Of a stretch of DNA of 64,000 nt, positions 9,798 to 19,295 are shown piece after piece (positions within the stretch are counted from its first letter, which is position 1; every line of letters begins with the position of its first letter). The position numbers were made by a program, and so were the translations under genes. The stretch comes from CAZGNZ01 sp964527215. GTDB lineage: Bacteria; Fidelibacterota; Marinisomatia; SCGC-AAA003-L08; JACNLC01. Under the pieces are notes generated by a model. It searched no databases and was not told the origin of the DNA. It was given only the letters and a program-made list of their open reading frames with translations. The stretch lies in contig CAZGNZ010000001.1 in the NCBI GenBank assembly GCA_964527215.1, positions 186,001-250,000 of the forward strand, in the 5' to 3' direction.

Positions 9798-11522
9798 CTA
9801 ATCAATCATCACCTGGAAAGTGACGAATGTCGTGCCGCTGGGTCCGATGGACGGAATGGTGAATGACGCTGTTCCGTTGGCAAAGGACGCGGTATCACCA
9901 TCGCTGGCATCTGTTTTGGATACACCGGCAATGGTCAGGGTTCCGGCCTGGTAAGTGGCATTGTCCGGCACTGCATCGGTGACCAGAACATTGGTCGCCA
10001 TCCCGGTTCCGGCATTCAGCAAATCCACCCGATAGGTCAGAACCGTGCCTGGCGGCTGCGGTCCGGTGGGTGTCACGGATTTGGAAAGGATCAGGTATGG
10101 TGCCGTTACTGTCACGGTAACCGTTCCGCTGTCGGATATTGCAGGGTCACCAACGGAGGTTGCCGTAATGAGTGCCTGCTCGACGGTGCCGTCGTTTGTT
10201 CCTGCCGGCACAGTGGCGGCGGCGATGATGCAGGCGGTGTCGCCGGCATCCAGTTCACCCAGATCAGGTATCCCGTCGTTATTGGTGTCCGTCAGCAGAA
10301 CATCGTCAGCATCAATCACTCCGTTGCCGTTGAAGTCCCAGTAGAAGGTCCAGGTCCAGAAGTTGCTCACATACGTGATGTTGAAAACATCGGTCCCGTT
10401 ACCATCATTGGTGAAACATACCGGATAGAGTATTTGGTCACCGGGGTCACCGACTGTGGTCAGATCATCACCGGCGGATACGTCAAAAAGCTGGTCAACG
10501 GTAACCGTACCGCCCTGATACTCTTCAGGCGGATAAGGATCACCTTCATCATTTTCAGTTTCAACGACGATATCTATGGGAATATCCGATCCTTCCGGGA
10601 CACCTTCATCTATGGTCACCTGGAAGAAAACACAGTAGTAGTCGCTCGGATTCATCTGACCCAGATTGATGGTTACCGAATTCGGGCTGGAGATGCCGAA
10701 GTCACCCTGAGTGGATGGCGGGTATTCAACGCCGTCATCGGGATCGGTGAGGGGCAGTGCGCTTCCCGGATCGCTGGATGTCGAGTAACCCATGCTGCCC
10801 GCGACATACGTCATGCCGTCCGGAATTCCGGAGGTAAGCAGTGTGGTTTCATAAGCCGGTGCGGAACCGATATTTTCGGCACACACCGTAAACGTAACCA
10901 CATCTCCCGGTATCGGGCTGGGGTTGTCATTGGAAATGGTGATGTCCATCACGGATCCGGCAATGGTTGTGGTCAGCGTGGAGCTGTCCGAAACCGTTCC
11001 GTCAAACTGCGAGACGGCAGTCACATCCGTAGAAACGACATCTCCGTCCGGAGCGCCGCCGGGTGTGATATCGGTCACCAGAACGATAATATCCAGGAAA
11101 TCATCGGCGGCAAGCGGACCGGTCTCCGTAATGAGGCTGTCGAGGCCGTCAATGATGCCGTTTCCGTCGATATCCACGTAGATTTCAATCTCATAAGAGC
11201 CGGTGCCAATGACGGTCGAGAGCTCAGACAGATCAAAACTGTCAGTGCCGTTACCCGTGTTGATAACATCCATGGGATATGCATGGCTGCCCTGGGGGCT
11301 CATGTTGCTGGCAGTCTGATCCGGTATGATGTCCACACCGGCAATCTGACTGACGATGGTGGTTACGGCATTGGACTGAACCTGGGGCATGGCATTTCCG
11401 TTGGCATCATCGTAGTCACCATACGCAACGTTGGTGATTTCGGTGCCTGCCGGAGTGCCTGCAGCCATCAGGAAGCCAGCCGTAAGCAGCAGGAGCAGTG
11501 AAAATTGTTTTAATGTATTCAT
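9798..11522 (-). CDS. D1: exported DUF11 surface protein with EF-hand-like loops (574 aa)
   Basis: Signal peptide 1-21 (MNTLKQF... ending LMAA), then the GTPAGTEITNVAYGDYDDANGN motif region shared by all C and D proteins. The body is beta-rich. EF-hand-like loops are seen at about 114-126 (DIDGNGIIDGLD) and 396-407 (DFNGNGVIDADD), the latter followed by DTNNDGIPDLG. Two DUF11-type modules are visible, one mid-protein and one at about 472-574 (LILSKSVTPTG) ending exactly at the stop with VTFQVMID. The start has AGGA upstream and lies 10 bases from the C1 stop, so C1 and D1 are probably co-translated. It is a close paralogue of D2 (573 aa) and more distantly of C1 and C2. Inferred role: main extracellular subunit, probably calcium-stabilised; the function is not known. 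Confidence 0.88.
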   Translation of the reverse strand: MNTLKQFSLLLLLTAGFLMAAGTPAGTEITNVAYGDYDDANGNAMPQVQSNAVTTIVSQIAGVDIIPDQTASNMSPQGSHAYPMDVINTGNGTDSFDLSELSTVIGTGSYEIEIYVDIDGNGIIDGLDSLITETGPLAADDFLDIIVLVTDITPGGAPDGDVVSTDVTAVSQFDGTVSDSSTLTTTIAGSVMDITISNDNPSPIPGDVVTFTVCAENIGSAPAYETTLLTSGIPDGMTYVAGSMGYSTSSDPGSALPLTDPDDGVEYPPSTQGDFGISSPNSVTINLGQMNPSDYYCVFFQVTIDEGVPEGSDIPIDIVVETENDEGDPYPPEEYQGGTVTVDQLFDVSAGDDLTTVGDPGDQILYPVCFTNDGNGTDVFNITYVSNFWTWTFYWDFNGNGVIDADDVLLTDTNNDGIPDLGELDAGDTACIIAAATVPAGTNDGTVEQALITATSVGDPAISDSGTVTVTVTAPYLILSKSVTPTGPQPPGTVLTYRVDLLNAGTGMATNVLVTDAVPDNATYQAGTLTIAGVSKTDASDGDTASFANGTASFTIPSIGPSGTTFVTFQVMID

Positions 11523-11532
11523 GGCTTGATTC

Positions 11533-13260
11533 CTAATCTATGGTTACCTGGAATGTAACATATGTTGAACCGCCGGAGCCGAGTGTGGGAATATCAAAAA
11601 TGACTGAATCATTTGAGAATGTTCCGTTGTCTCCGTCAGCGGCATCGGTTTTTGCAATACCGGCCACGGAAAGTGATCCGGCAACGTAGGTGCAGTTTGT
11701 GGGAATGGCATCCGTAATCAGCACGCCAGTGGCCTGGCCGGTACCGGCGTTTATGACATCCACGCGGTAAGTCAGAACCGTGCCCGGAGGCTGATTCCCG
11801 GTGGGGGTCACCATCTTGCTGAGTGTCAGATAGGGAGCAGTCGCCGTAATGGTGGCCGTACCAGAAGTAGTGACTGTCGGGTCGCCAACGGATGTGGCGG
11901 TAACCGTCATTACATCACTGGTGCCGTCATTGGTGCCGGCGGGAACCGTGGTCATGCCGATAATGCAGACAGTTTCATCCTGACCCAGTGAACCAATGTC
12001 AATGATTCCGTCGTTAATGGTATCGGTAAGCTCAGTATCATCCGGATCTATGACACCGTTTCCGTTCTGATCAAAATAGAATGTCCATGACCAGAAATTG
12101 CTGGTGTAGCTGATATTGAAGATGTCGTCGCCGTTACCGTCATTGGTAAAGCAGATGGGATAGAGCACGTCATCACTGGGATCTGCGAAGTAAACTTCGT
12201 CACCGGTGGAACTGACGGCATATACCTGCTGCACCACAGCGGGTGTACTGGTATAGTTGCCGGAAGGATACGGTGTGCCTTCACTGTTATCAAATCCGAC
12301 TGTGACATCGGCTTCAATGACGGTACCTTCCGGTGTGTCTTCGTCCACAACGACCTGATAGAATACACAGCCTGATTCGCCGGGAGCGGCATCACCCCAT
12401 ACAATGGTTACCTGACCGGCGTTGGTCACATTGAAGTCACCTTCGGTCAGAGGGGGATATTCCACACCGTCGTCAGGATCGGTAAGCGGGCTGGCGTTGG
12501 CATAGTCGTCCGTACTGTACACAGCCATGCTGCCGGGGACGTAGGAGGAGTTCGCGGGGATTTCACCAATAATGGTGACACCGTACGAGATTGCACTTCC
12601 AGTATTGGAACCGCAGACCGAGAACGTAATCACGTCGCCGGGTTCCGGGGTGGTTGTGCTGGGTTCAACGGATACAGCCAGTACCGCTGCTGCAATGGTA
12701 TGGTCGGCTTCGGAATTGTCACTGACCGTTTCATCAAACTGGGAAGTGGCAATCAGGTTGGTGTACACATTGTCACCATCCGGTGCGCCGCCAGGAGTGG
12801 TATCTTCAATCCGGTATATCAGATTCAGTTCCTCGTCAGCCGCCATGTTGGGGGTAACCGTGATGAGGCTGTCCAGACCGTCAATGATGCCGTTACCGTC
12901 GATATCATGCCAGAGGGTGATGTCAAAGGTTCCGGTTCCGGTGATTTCCGATTCCAGAGTCAGATCAAATGCATCGTCACAGTTGCCGGTGTTGGTCAAC
13001 GTGATGAATGACAGGTGCACGGCCTGAGTGGGAATCGTGTTGGAGTGATAGTCGGGGTTCAAATCCACACCAGCCACCTGGCTGACGATTGTGGATACCA
13101 CGTTGGACTGAACCTGAGGCATAGCGTTGCCGTTGGCGTCATCGTAGTCACCGTAAGCAACATTTGTGATTTCCGTTCCACACGGGGTTCCGGCTGCCAG
13201 TACCAGACTTCCCATAACGGCAATCAAAGTTACAATTGAGCTAAAACGCAATGGTTTCAT
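11533..13260 (-). CDS. C1: exported DUF11 surface protein with EF-hand-like loops (575 aa)
   Basis: The start at 13260 is chosen over an upstream ATG at 13425 because it has AAAGGAG six bases upstream and begins a good signal peptide (MKPLRFSS... ending VLAA). The homologous C2 start has the same site at the same spacing, and both proteins are then 575 aa. After the shared GTPCGTEITNVAYGDY segment come EF-hand-like loops at about 118-130 (DIDGNGIIDGLD) and 397-408 (DQNGNGVIDPDD), and DUF11 modules including a terminal one (about 473-575) ending TYVTFQVTID at the stop. The aromatic stretch NFWSWTFYFD before the second loop is conserved in all four C/D proteins. Inferred structural subunit; function unknown. 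Confidence 0.88.
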   Translation of the reverse strand: MKPLRFSSIVTLIAVMGSLVLAAGTPCGTEITNVAYGDYDDANGNAMPQVQSNVVSTIVSQVAGVDLNPDYHSNTIPTQAVHLSFITLTNTGNCDDAFDLTLESEITGTGTFDITLWHDIDGNGIIDGLDSLITVTPNMAADEELNLIYRIEDTTPGGAPDGDNVYTNLIATSQFDETVSDNSEADHTIAAAVLAVSVEPSTTTPEPGDVITFSVCGSNTGSAISYGVTIIGEIPANSSYVPGSMAVYSTDDYANASPLTDPDDGVEYPPLTEGDFNVTNAGQVTIVWGDAAPGESGCVFYQVVVDEDTPEGTVIEADVTVGFDNSEGTPYPSGNYTSTPAVVQQVYAVSSTGDEVYFADPSDDVLYPICFTNDGNGDDIFNISYTSNFWSWTFYFDQNGNGVIDPDDTELTDTINDGIIDIGSLGQDETVCIIGMTTVPAGTNDGTSDVMTVTATSVGDPTVTTSGTATITATAPYLTLSKMVTPTGNQPPGTVLTYRVDVINAGTGQATGVLITDAIPTNCTYVAGSLSVAGIAKTDAADGDNGTFSNDSVIFDIPTLGSGGSTYVTFQVTID

Positions 13261-13266
13261 CTCAGT

Positions 13267-13273
13267 CTCCTTT
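13267..13273 (-). promoter_or_regulatory. Ribosome-binding site deciding the C1 start
   Basis: AAAGGAG followed by a six-base spacer (ACTGAG) and ATG. The C2 gene has the same AAAGGAG with a six-base spacer (ACAGTT) before GTG, which fixes both starts. Confidence 0.75.
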
Positions 13274-13349
13274 CTGTTTTGGGTTCTATTTGGATTGATC
13301 CATTTCTGGATCCTTGTGTTGAAATCGCTTGGAATTCGGCGAATTCCAT

Positions 13350-13382
13350 CACTCTCTGTTATACTTCGTATAACAGAGAGTG
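13350..13382. repeat. Perfect 15-bp inverted repeat with 3-base loop upstream of C1
   Basis: Arms CACTCTCTGTTATAC and its exact complement flank TTC. It sits in the 329-base B1-C1 gap, about 90 bases upstream of the C1 start. On the minus strand no T-run follows, so it is more likely an mRNA-stabilising or processing hairpin than a terminator. Apart from this hairpin and the C1 ribosome-binding site I see nothing in this gap. Confidence 0.8.
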
Positions 13383-13589
13383 TGTTTTGATGATTTTTAA
13401 ATTTGTTCAATGGATTCAGTTTCATTGAGTCTGAAGCCGCCTCAGCATACTGAAGCAGCTTAATGATTGTATTATTATGGTTTACCTATTTCAGATTTAG
13501 GATATACTACCTTGTTTGTCAGTGCGTCCAGACATTAGAAAACAGTTCCGGCATTATCATGTTTGGTCATAAAGGCTTGTTTCAGGCCA

Positions 13590-14054
13590 TTATCGGATCA
13601 CCGCCAGAAACGTCACTTCCCGGGATTCGCCAGGAGCAAGAATATCCTGTATTTCCCATCGGATATGGGTGATGTCTTCAACGGGAGCCGGTTTCTCGAC
13701 CACTTCACCGTTCTCATCGGTGACCAGTTTTACCGGCGGCCATTCCTGGAAATAATTGCCCTGGTCGAGCGAAAATGTGATAACGGCCGGATCACCCGTC
13801 ACGGATTGAGGCACATACACCACTCCCGGAGGAATGGGATCCACAATGGTGGGCTCACGCATTTCATCATCACCCACATTGCTTGCTGTTATGATGTACC
13901 GCAGGGTATCCCCGGGAGAAAAAGTGAGTTCGCCGCCGCTGAGCTCCTGGGGGGTTTTATTCACTTTTTCCGGGGTGACGTCCAAATTCAGCAGAGGCCC
14001 CTGCTGTCCGAGCAGCCACCCAATACAAATGAAAAATATTATATAGTATCGCAT
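13590..14054 (-). CDS. B1: small exported single-DUF11 protein (154 aa)
   Basis: The start is placed at ATG 14054 because AGGAGG lies four bases upstream and the product begins with a clean signal peptide (MRYYIIFFICIGWLLGQQ). The A1 stop is only 16 bases upstream. The mature protein is one DUF11-like domain (LTFSPGDTLRYIITASNVGDDE) with an insertion (FQEWPPVKLVTDENG) and ends in VTFLAVIR at the stop. B2 has the same layout. The C-terminal domain of A1/A2 has a related pattern (TFS.DGG, ITHI.W-like), so A and B may share a partner. Inferred minor subunit or adaptor; no known function. Confidence 0.85.
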   Translation of the reverse strand: MRYYIIFFICIGWLLGQQGPLLNLDVTPEKVNKTPQELSGGELTFSPGDTLRYIITASNVGDDEMREPTIVDPIPPGVVYVPQSVTGDPAVITFSLDQGNYFQEWPPVKLVTDENGEVVEKPAPVEDITHIRWEIQDILAPGESREVTFLAVIR

Positions 14055-14070
14055 GATACCTCCTCGTTCG

Positions 14071-15561
14071 TTAATCAAGTCTTACCTTAAATGTGACCGT
14101 CTCGCCGGAACCTGCAGGCAGGGAAGTGCCGCGCTGAAACTGAATATTGGTTATCGGCGGGGTCTGGCTGGAATCATAGTTGAATCCGCCGTCATGGCTG
14201 AACTGAATGGTCATCAGATTCCCTTCAGCCGAATTGGTTACATAAGTTGTATTCTCCGGAATGGTCTCATGAATCATAACAAAACTGCTGAAGTCATCCC
14301 CTGAATTCAGATAGTGAATACTGTACAGAATGGTATCTCCAGGTGCGGCCTGACTCTGGTCCACAACCTTGGTTAAAGACAGCACCGGACTGATGACCTG
14401 TACCGCTGCGGTTTCTCCGGTAGAAATGATATCGAAATTGGAACCGTAAACAGAAACATTGTTGAAGTAGGATCCTCTCTGAAGACCCACATTGGCCTGA
14501 AAACTCAAGGTTGTTTCCGTGTCCGCATCCAGTGTGAAGTCTTCATCCCAGATAAGTTCATTGCCTTCGATGACAGGATCCTGTATCTGACTGCCTGACG
14601 ATGAACCCGGGATATATGTGAACGGCAGCGGGAGGTAGTCGATGATGCCGGAAATGTCGGCCGGACCGTTACCCGTATTTGAAATCGTAATCGAATACTC
14701 GGTGACTCCACCGCTGCTGACAGTGGCGGGAGAAACCGACTTGGTGATGCTGATTTCCGGTTCCGGGTCTCCGAAGAATATGACATTTCCCAAGTCATAA
14801 AATGTAACGGGCGGATTATTCAGCAGCGTCAGACTGGCATCCAGCTGGTTGATCAGATACAGGCTTCCCGGAAAGAACCAAAATCCCAGTGAACTCCCGT
14901 ATAAATCCCCTTCAAAAGTATAAGCCAGTCCCGTCAGACTGACGCCGCAGTCACCAATGAAGTTTGCTTCAAGGTCATTCAAATTGACGGTATAGAGATT
15001 ACCGCTGGAAATAATGTAGAAATCATTCACGGTATAAAAATCAATATCACCGGAGTTGGCCGTGAAATCCGCTCCGGTGAGAGTACCGAAATACGTGACG
15101 GATCCGGTGACGGGATCTATTTCGTATAAGTCATTGGTATTCAGACGTGTACCAAACAGGCGGCCGTCCAGTGAAAATTCCATGCGCGGTGAAATTGCAA
15201 AACCAACATCACTGTTAATGATGGTGGTGATTTGGGTTTCCGTGTCAAAATACCCAACTCTGTAAGGTGAGGAATTACTCGTGAAATACAAATTACCGGT
15301 GCCCGGCTGCGTACCCAATGCGTAACTGGCGAAGGCCGCATTTCCGACAAAAGTATATTCATCCGTGATCGTATCGTAGGCATAGATGGAGTAGGGGGAG
15401 TTTGCACTGATTCCGTACACCGTGCTGGCAGCCGCCCAATCCGGAAAGTGTATGGCGAAAACAGTCAGTATAAAGAGGGTGCGGCCAACACACCTCATAA
15501 CGGAACCGCCTGCTCCGGAAATTGCAGCTTTGATTCTTTGAATTGCGTTACTGTCAATCAT
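14071..15561 (-). CDS. A1: exported beta-propeller plus two DUF11 modules (496 aa)
   Basis: First gene of operon copy 1. The hydrophobic signal lies at about residues 25-45 (TLFILTVFAIHF, ending WAAA). The long N-region means ATG 15498 (MRCVGRT) is an equally good start; no clear Shine-Dalgarno sequence supports either. Residues 45-265 are a repeat region of short beta blades (YAYDTITDEYTFVGNA, YEIDPVTGSVTYFGTL, YTVNLNDLEANFIGDC), consistent with a secreted beta-propeller of the DUF6923 kind. Two DUF11 modules follow (about 270-390 and 395-496) and end in VTFKVRLD at the stop. The last two modules match those of A2, but A2 has an array of DUF11 modules instead of the propeller. Confidence 0.85.
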   Translation of the reverse strand: MIDSNAIQRIKAAISGAGGSVMRCVGRTLFILTVFAIHFPDWAAASTVYGISANSPYSIYAYDTITDEYTFVGNAAFASYALGTQPGTGNLYFTSNSSPYRVGYFDTETQITTIINSDVGFAISPRMEFSLDGRLFGTRLNTNDLYEIDPVTGSVTYFGTLTGADFTANSGDIDFYTVNDFYIISSGNLYTVNLNDLEANFIGDCGVSLTGLAYTFEGDLYGSSLGFWFFPGSLYLINQLDASLTLLNNPPVTFYDLGNVIFFGDPEPEISITKSVSPATVSSGGVTEYSITISNTGNGPADISGIIDYLPLPFTYIPGSSSGSQIQDPVIEGNELIWDEDFTLDADTETTLSFQANVGLQRGSYFNNVSVYGSNFDIISTGETAAVQVISPVLSLTKVVDQSQAAPGDTILYSIHYLNSGDDFSSFVMIHETIPENTTYVTNSAEGNLMTIQFSHDGGFNYDSSQTPPITNIQFQRGTSLPAGSGETVTFKVRLD

Positions 15562-16145
15562 GTTTATTAATACGACAAAAATAGTCCCTTATACAAAAAC
15601 AGTGCCCAATGATAATTAGAAATCTTACACGGTGCAGAACAGTCGCGATGTAAATTTTCAGGTCAATATTTAAAGGGACTGTGCCAAAATGAAACATGTT
15701 TTCCAATTCAGCAGAGATGGGTTTATTCGGTGTTTGTGATCTGCACTGTGAAATTAAATTAAGAGAACTTAATTGAAATGGTGATGGACGATTTCTCACC
15801 ATGTGCTTCGTCAGCCTTTGGATTGATTTCATGATATGAAACCAAATACAGATTTCAGTCAGTCTCGGCTGTGCAATCCAACATGGCAAACTCTGATGGC
15901 ATCCGGATGATGTCGTAAAAAGCCTTTATTTATTCTGCGTACAACCGGAACTTGAAATCTGAAAATCGAATTATAGAATTTGATCGTATGATCGTTCACA
16001 TAACCTATTTAAATACGACCGAGATATCCAATATTTTTTGAAACGAATTTGCATACTGTCTGGCTGTATTGTGGATCAGTAGACAATTCATTTCATTCAG
16101 ATACCTCTCTTGTTTCCGAGCGTCAATGGGATAGACACGCTGCCG
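15562..16145. other. Non-coding gap between the two operon copies, upstream of A1
   Basis: About 650 bases separate the F2 stop from the A1 start. No convincing gene is seen. The region is AT-richer than the flanking genes and should hold the copy 1 promoter, but I found no GG-N10-GC sigma-54 match on the minus strand. Copy 1 is therefore probably controlled differently from copy 2, or reads through from it. Confidence 0.5.
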
Positions 16146-16179
16146 AAAAAACCCATAAACCCGCCGTTGAAGACGGGTT
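16146..16179 (-). terminator. Possible weak terminator after F2
   Basis: On the minus strand AACCCG and CGGGTT form a 6-bp stem with a 10-base loop; six Ts follow six bases after the stem. It starts about 40 bases past the F2 stop. The stem is short, so the call is tentative. Confidence 0.4.
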
Positions 16180-16220
16180 CATGGATTCTTCCGGCGATCA
16201 GGCCGCCAACCTTTTCAGCC

Positions 16221-19200
16221 TTACCGCCAGTCAAAAATAGTTTCGCTGAATTTAACATTGAAGTTGATGTAGAAGCGGGAGAGACTCTGGTCCAGCTGCG
16301 AAAAATCCGGATCGTCATAGCGATTGAATATATATCCGGCACCCAGCTGGATATTTTTATATACCAGATAATTCACTTCCAGTGCATTGCCGAATTCCCA
16401 TTCATTCGTGGCATCCATATTCAGGAGACGAAGATCCAGGGCGGTGCTCCAGCGGGTGGTCCAGTCATACTCGGTGCGCAGCCCAAAATAGTTCACGGCA
16501 TTTTCATCATCAAACAGATCACCTTCTTCCTCAAGTACAAATCTTCTGGCAGCCCTGACCCCAAACTCCAGCTCCTGACGGGGCTGGTAATACCCGTGGG
16601 TACTGAATATCAGGCGGTCGCTTCGTACATCCGGGTTCACATGGGAATTGCGCTCAGTTGCATATTCCAGTTTGGCCAGAACCGTGAACAGGTCGTGTTG
16701 GTCCGGCCGGTAGGCAATTCCGAACTGATACCGGCCTTTTACCACTTCCTCGGAAACTTCCTTTCGGTAATCGGTATGCGAATGTTCGAGACGCGTGATA
16801 CCGCTGAATCCCTGGAACAGACGCATCGACCCGCCAAAGGTAAACACCTTCTTCACCGTTGTGTCATCCTGGCGATGCTCAAACTTGCCTGAGCTCTTGT
16901 ACGGTGCCTCCGGAAGGTACTCATAAGCCATAGACACAGCATTGTGATCCTGTGTCGCCGTCTGGAATGAATCGATTGTCGCGGTATTTTCAAAGGCCAG
17001 GTTAAACGTCAGATCGGGACGGACAGTCCATTTATTGCGCAATCCGATTGTGGCTTTGGCCCGGTCTTCACCCAGTGCACCGCCCATTTCATACTTACCT
17101 GTGAAATCCGTATTTTCCCTGACTTTGGATTCAAACCCAAATACAGTTTCATTTGGTTTTGAACGGCTGTCGATGATGCGGTGCTTAAAGAACAACCGAA
17201 TCTTCTCCGTCATTTCCCAACCCATTCCCAGCAGAAGGCTGGTGGGCTTGGACTGATCTTCTGATTTCAGGTTCTGGTAATATTCCAATGATCCGGTGAG
17301 TTTATCGTTCAGTTTGTGGGAATATTTCCCGGTCAGCAGGGATGATTCACTGGATTCATCTCCGCTGGTGCGGTATGCATTTTCAAAGCCCACCGCGAAG
17401 CTGCCGCGGCTGTTCAATACTTTTTCATAATCAAGTGTGAAAACACGTTTGGTGGTTTCAGCTGACAGACCGGGATTCTTTTCCTCCTGCCAGAACTCCG
17501 AGTTCAGGGTTCCCTTTTTCATGTTCTTATAGGATGCGGACACACCGTATTTCCGGGTGTCTCTTTCACTCTTACCGCTGTTCTGGGACATGTTGACAAA
17601 ACTGCTGTCCACTTCCCGGTAGTATCCTTCCAGTGTCAGGTCATCCTGAGGGCGGGCGATAAACTCTGTCTTGTATGCCAGGCCGTTGATGTTGTCATCG
17701 GTTTCATCACTGTGCTTTGATGCGGCCAGCTCGGCACGAACGGTCAGCCAGTCATTCACGGGAGCCCTGACATCCAGTCCCAACAGAGAATAATTGCCCG
17801 GTTCCTGTTCCTCGGCCACCAGGGTGGTTCCCAGATCGATTCCGCTGATGCGGCCCTTGATCCGCATGCCCCCGATCAGATTTTGGGGACCGTCATGGGC
17901 CATTTCATAGGAAACAACAATGGTCACAGGATTCCCGTTTTCATCAATGCTTGGAACCGGCTGCTTAAAGAAAAGCGTGCCGTCCTCGTAGTCAATATCG
18001 TAATCATGATACCGAATCATAGGCTGCAGGTCCAGCACTTTTTCGGAATGATATTTATCTCTCGTTTCCAGCACCACTTTGTCAGAGAAGCGTGTGATGT
18101 CGGTATCACCCAGATAATAAAACCCGGAAATGCCTTCTCCGCGGATACGCTTCAGCGACATTCCCCGGTCGGTTTCCGCACCAAAGCCGGTCACCTGGAA
18201 TGCTCCGGATTTATATTGGGTGTACAAGCCGTTCAGGGTGCGGTTGTAGGATGCAAATTCGGTATCCTGAAGATCGGTTCGATAATCGCCCAGCACCGCA
18301 TATGCCTTGTCATTTTCCACCCTCACGAAAAGCTTGGAATTGGTTTGAACATCATACATGATCTGTCCGGCATCGCCGTACAGTGAATACTGACTGGCCG
18401 GATCATCATCATCCTCAAGCTGGTTTTGCTTTTTCCGGTCGGAATCAAAGGAGGCCGTCACGCGGTATTCTTCCAGGAACGTTCCCCTGGCATAAAATGC
18501 AGTCCGTCCGCGGAGGGATGCATGATCCCCGTCAAGGATGGTCCCCTTGCGGCTGACAATATCCTGGCCGGCCAGCTCGTAGTCCTCAAAACCGTCATCA
18601 TTGCTCATCAGTGCGCCATTGGCAAATCCAGTGAGAATCAGAGGTTCGATCGGACGGGCAAACCGAATGGGAAACTGCTGGATGAGACCGTCAATATTGA
18701 CCTCTATCACCGCGGTCCCCGGTTTTACGGGGGCTTTGATGGGAACGCGCAGGATTCCGCTGTCAATGGCCAGCTGATGGCCGGCAGACATGTCATCAAA
18801 ATCAGGTTCCGCGATAGAACCGGACGTGATACTGACAGATGCGATTTTCAGATGATCCAGACGGAATCCCCAGGCGTCCCGGATTTCCAATTCCACATGT
18901 TTCAGGGAACTGCCGTCGGCCACACATTCCAGGTTCTCCTCCAGCGAAACAACCTCGTGGGCCGGCCCCAGAATGTGCATATTGCGGTTTACGGAGAATA
19001 TGCGGCCTCTGGAACCCACCGCGTCCACACGGACGTTCACGGGTCCGTCCGGAACAGGTATATTCAGGAAATCCAATTTACCGTCAATTCGAAATTCACC
19101 GGTAGCAGCGTGCTCATCATTAATAAACAGATCCGCTGCGGCTCCGGCTTTCCCGGCCACAGTCACGGCGATGCGATGCAGTTTGGTTACATCACCCTCA

Positions 19201-19295
19201 CGGGGCGACAGCATAATCACCTGACCGAACGTCATCCCAAGCAGCAGGAATGCTGCTGCAAATGAACGGATAATATGGCCGGATCTGAACTGCAC
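16221..19295 (-). CDS. F2: large outer-membrane beta-barrel-type protein of surface operon copy 2 (1024 aa)
   Basis: The GTG start overlaps the last base of the E2 stop. Signal peptide 1-25 ends MTFGQ. Residues 25-115 form an Ig-like domain (SPREGDVTKLHRIAVTVAGK), 115-225 a second beta domain, and from about 235 to the end there is a long run of alternating amphipathic strands with many aromatic and charged residues, finishing in YINFNVKFSETIFDWR. This is what a roughly 1000-residue outer-membrane barrel looks like. A well conserved block (about 390-450; RDKYHSEKVL, DYDIDYEDGTL, FKQPVP, IVVSYE) is shared with F1 and may be a plug or periplasmic linker. It is not a recognisable TonB receptor: no TonB box or plug motif is seen. 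Inferred pore or base for the surface proteins. Confidence 0.85.
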   Translation of the reverse strand: MQFRSGHIIRSFAAAFLLLGMTFGQVIMLSPREGDVTKLHRIAVTVAGKAGAAADLFINDEHAATGEFRIDGKLDFLNIPVPDGPVNVRVDAVGSRGRIFSVNRNMHILGPAHEVVSLEENLECVADGSSLKHVELEIRDAWGFRLDHLKIASVSITSGSIAEPDFDDMSAGHQLAIDSGILRVPIKAPVKPGTAVIEVNIDGLIQQFPIRFARPIEPLILTGFANGALMSNDDGFEDYELAGQDIVSRKGTILDGDHASLRGRTAFYARGTFLEEYRVTASFDSDRKKQNQLEDDDDPASQYSLYGDAGQIMYDVQTNSKLFVRVENDKAYAVLGDYRTDLQDTEFASYNRTLNGLYTQYKSGAFQVTGFGAETDRGMSLKRIRGEGISGFYYLGDTDITRFSDKVVLETRDKYHSEKVLDLQPMIRYHDYDIDYEDGTLFFKQPVPSIDENGNPVTIVVSYEMAHDGPQNLIGGMRIKGRISGIDLGTTLVAEEQEPGNYSLLGLDVRAPVNDWLTVRAELAASKHSDETDDNINGLAYKTEFIARPQDDLTLEGYYREVDSSFVNMSQNSGKSERDTRKYGVSASYKNMKKGTLNSEFWQEEKNPGLSAETTKRVFTLDYEKVLNSRGSFAVGFENAYRTSGDESSESSLLTGKYSHKLNDKLTGSLEYYQNLKSEDQSKPTSLLLGMGWEMTEKIRLFFKHRIIDSRSKPNETVFGFESKVRENTDFTGKYEMGGALGEDRAKATIGLRNKWTVRPDLTFNLAFENTATIDSFQTATQDHNAVSMAYEYLPEAPYKSSGKFEHRQDDTTVKKVFTFGGSMRLFQGFSGITRLEHSHTDYRKEVSEEVVKGRYQFGIAYRPDQHDLFTVLAKLEYATERNSHVNPDVRSDRLIFSTHGYYQPRQELEFGVRAARRFVLEEEGDLFDDENAVNYFGLRTEYDWTTRWSTALDLRLLNMDATNEWEFGNALEVNYLVYKNIQLGAGYIFNRYDDPDFSQLDQSLSRFYINFNVKFSETIFDWR

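Noticed and set aside
10434..11501. Long plus-strand frame (355 codons) inside D1, and similar ones inside E2 (20855-22027) and E1 (2665-3585)
   Set aside because: They lie opposite clearly coding repeat proteins and show no signal peptide or domain pattern.
13355..13376. Resemblance of the 13350-13382 inverted repeat to a loxP arm (ATAACTTCGTATA-like)
   Set aside because: Only the loop-spanning part looks similar; there is no 8-bp spacer between two 13-bp arms and no recombinase gene nearby.
15554..15889. Minus-strand frame of 111 codons upstream of A1
   Set aside because: No signal peptide, ribosome-binding site or domain pattern; it overlaps the A1 start region and is in AT-rich intergenic DNA.
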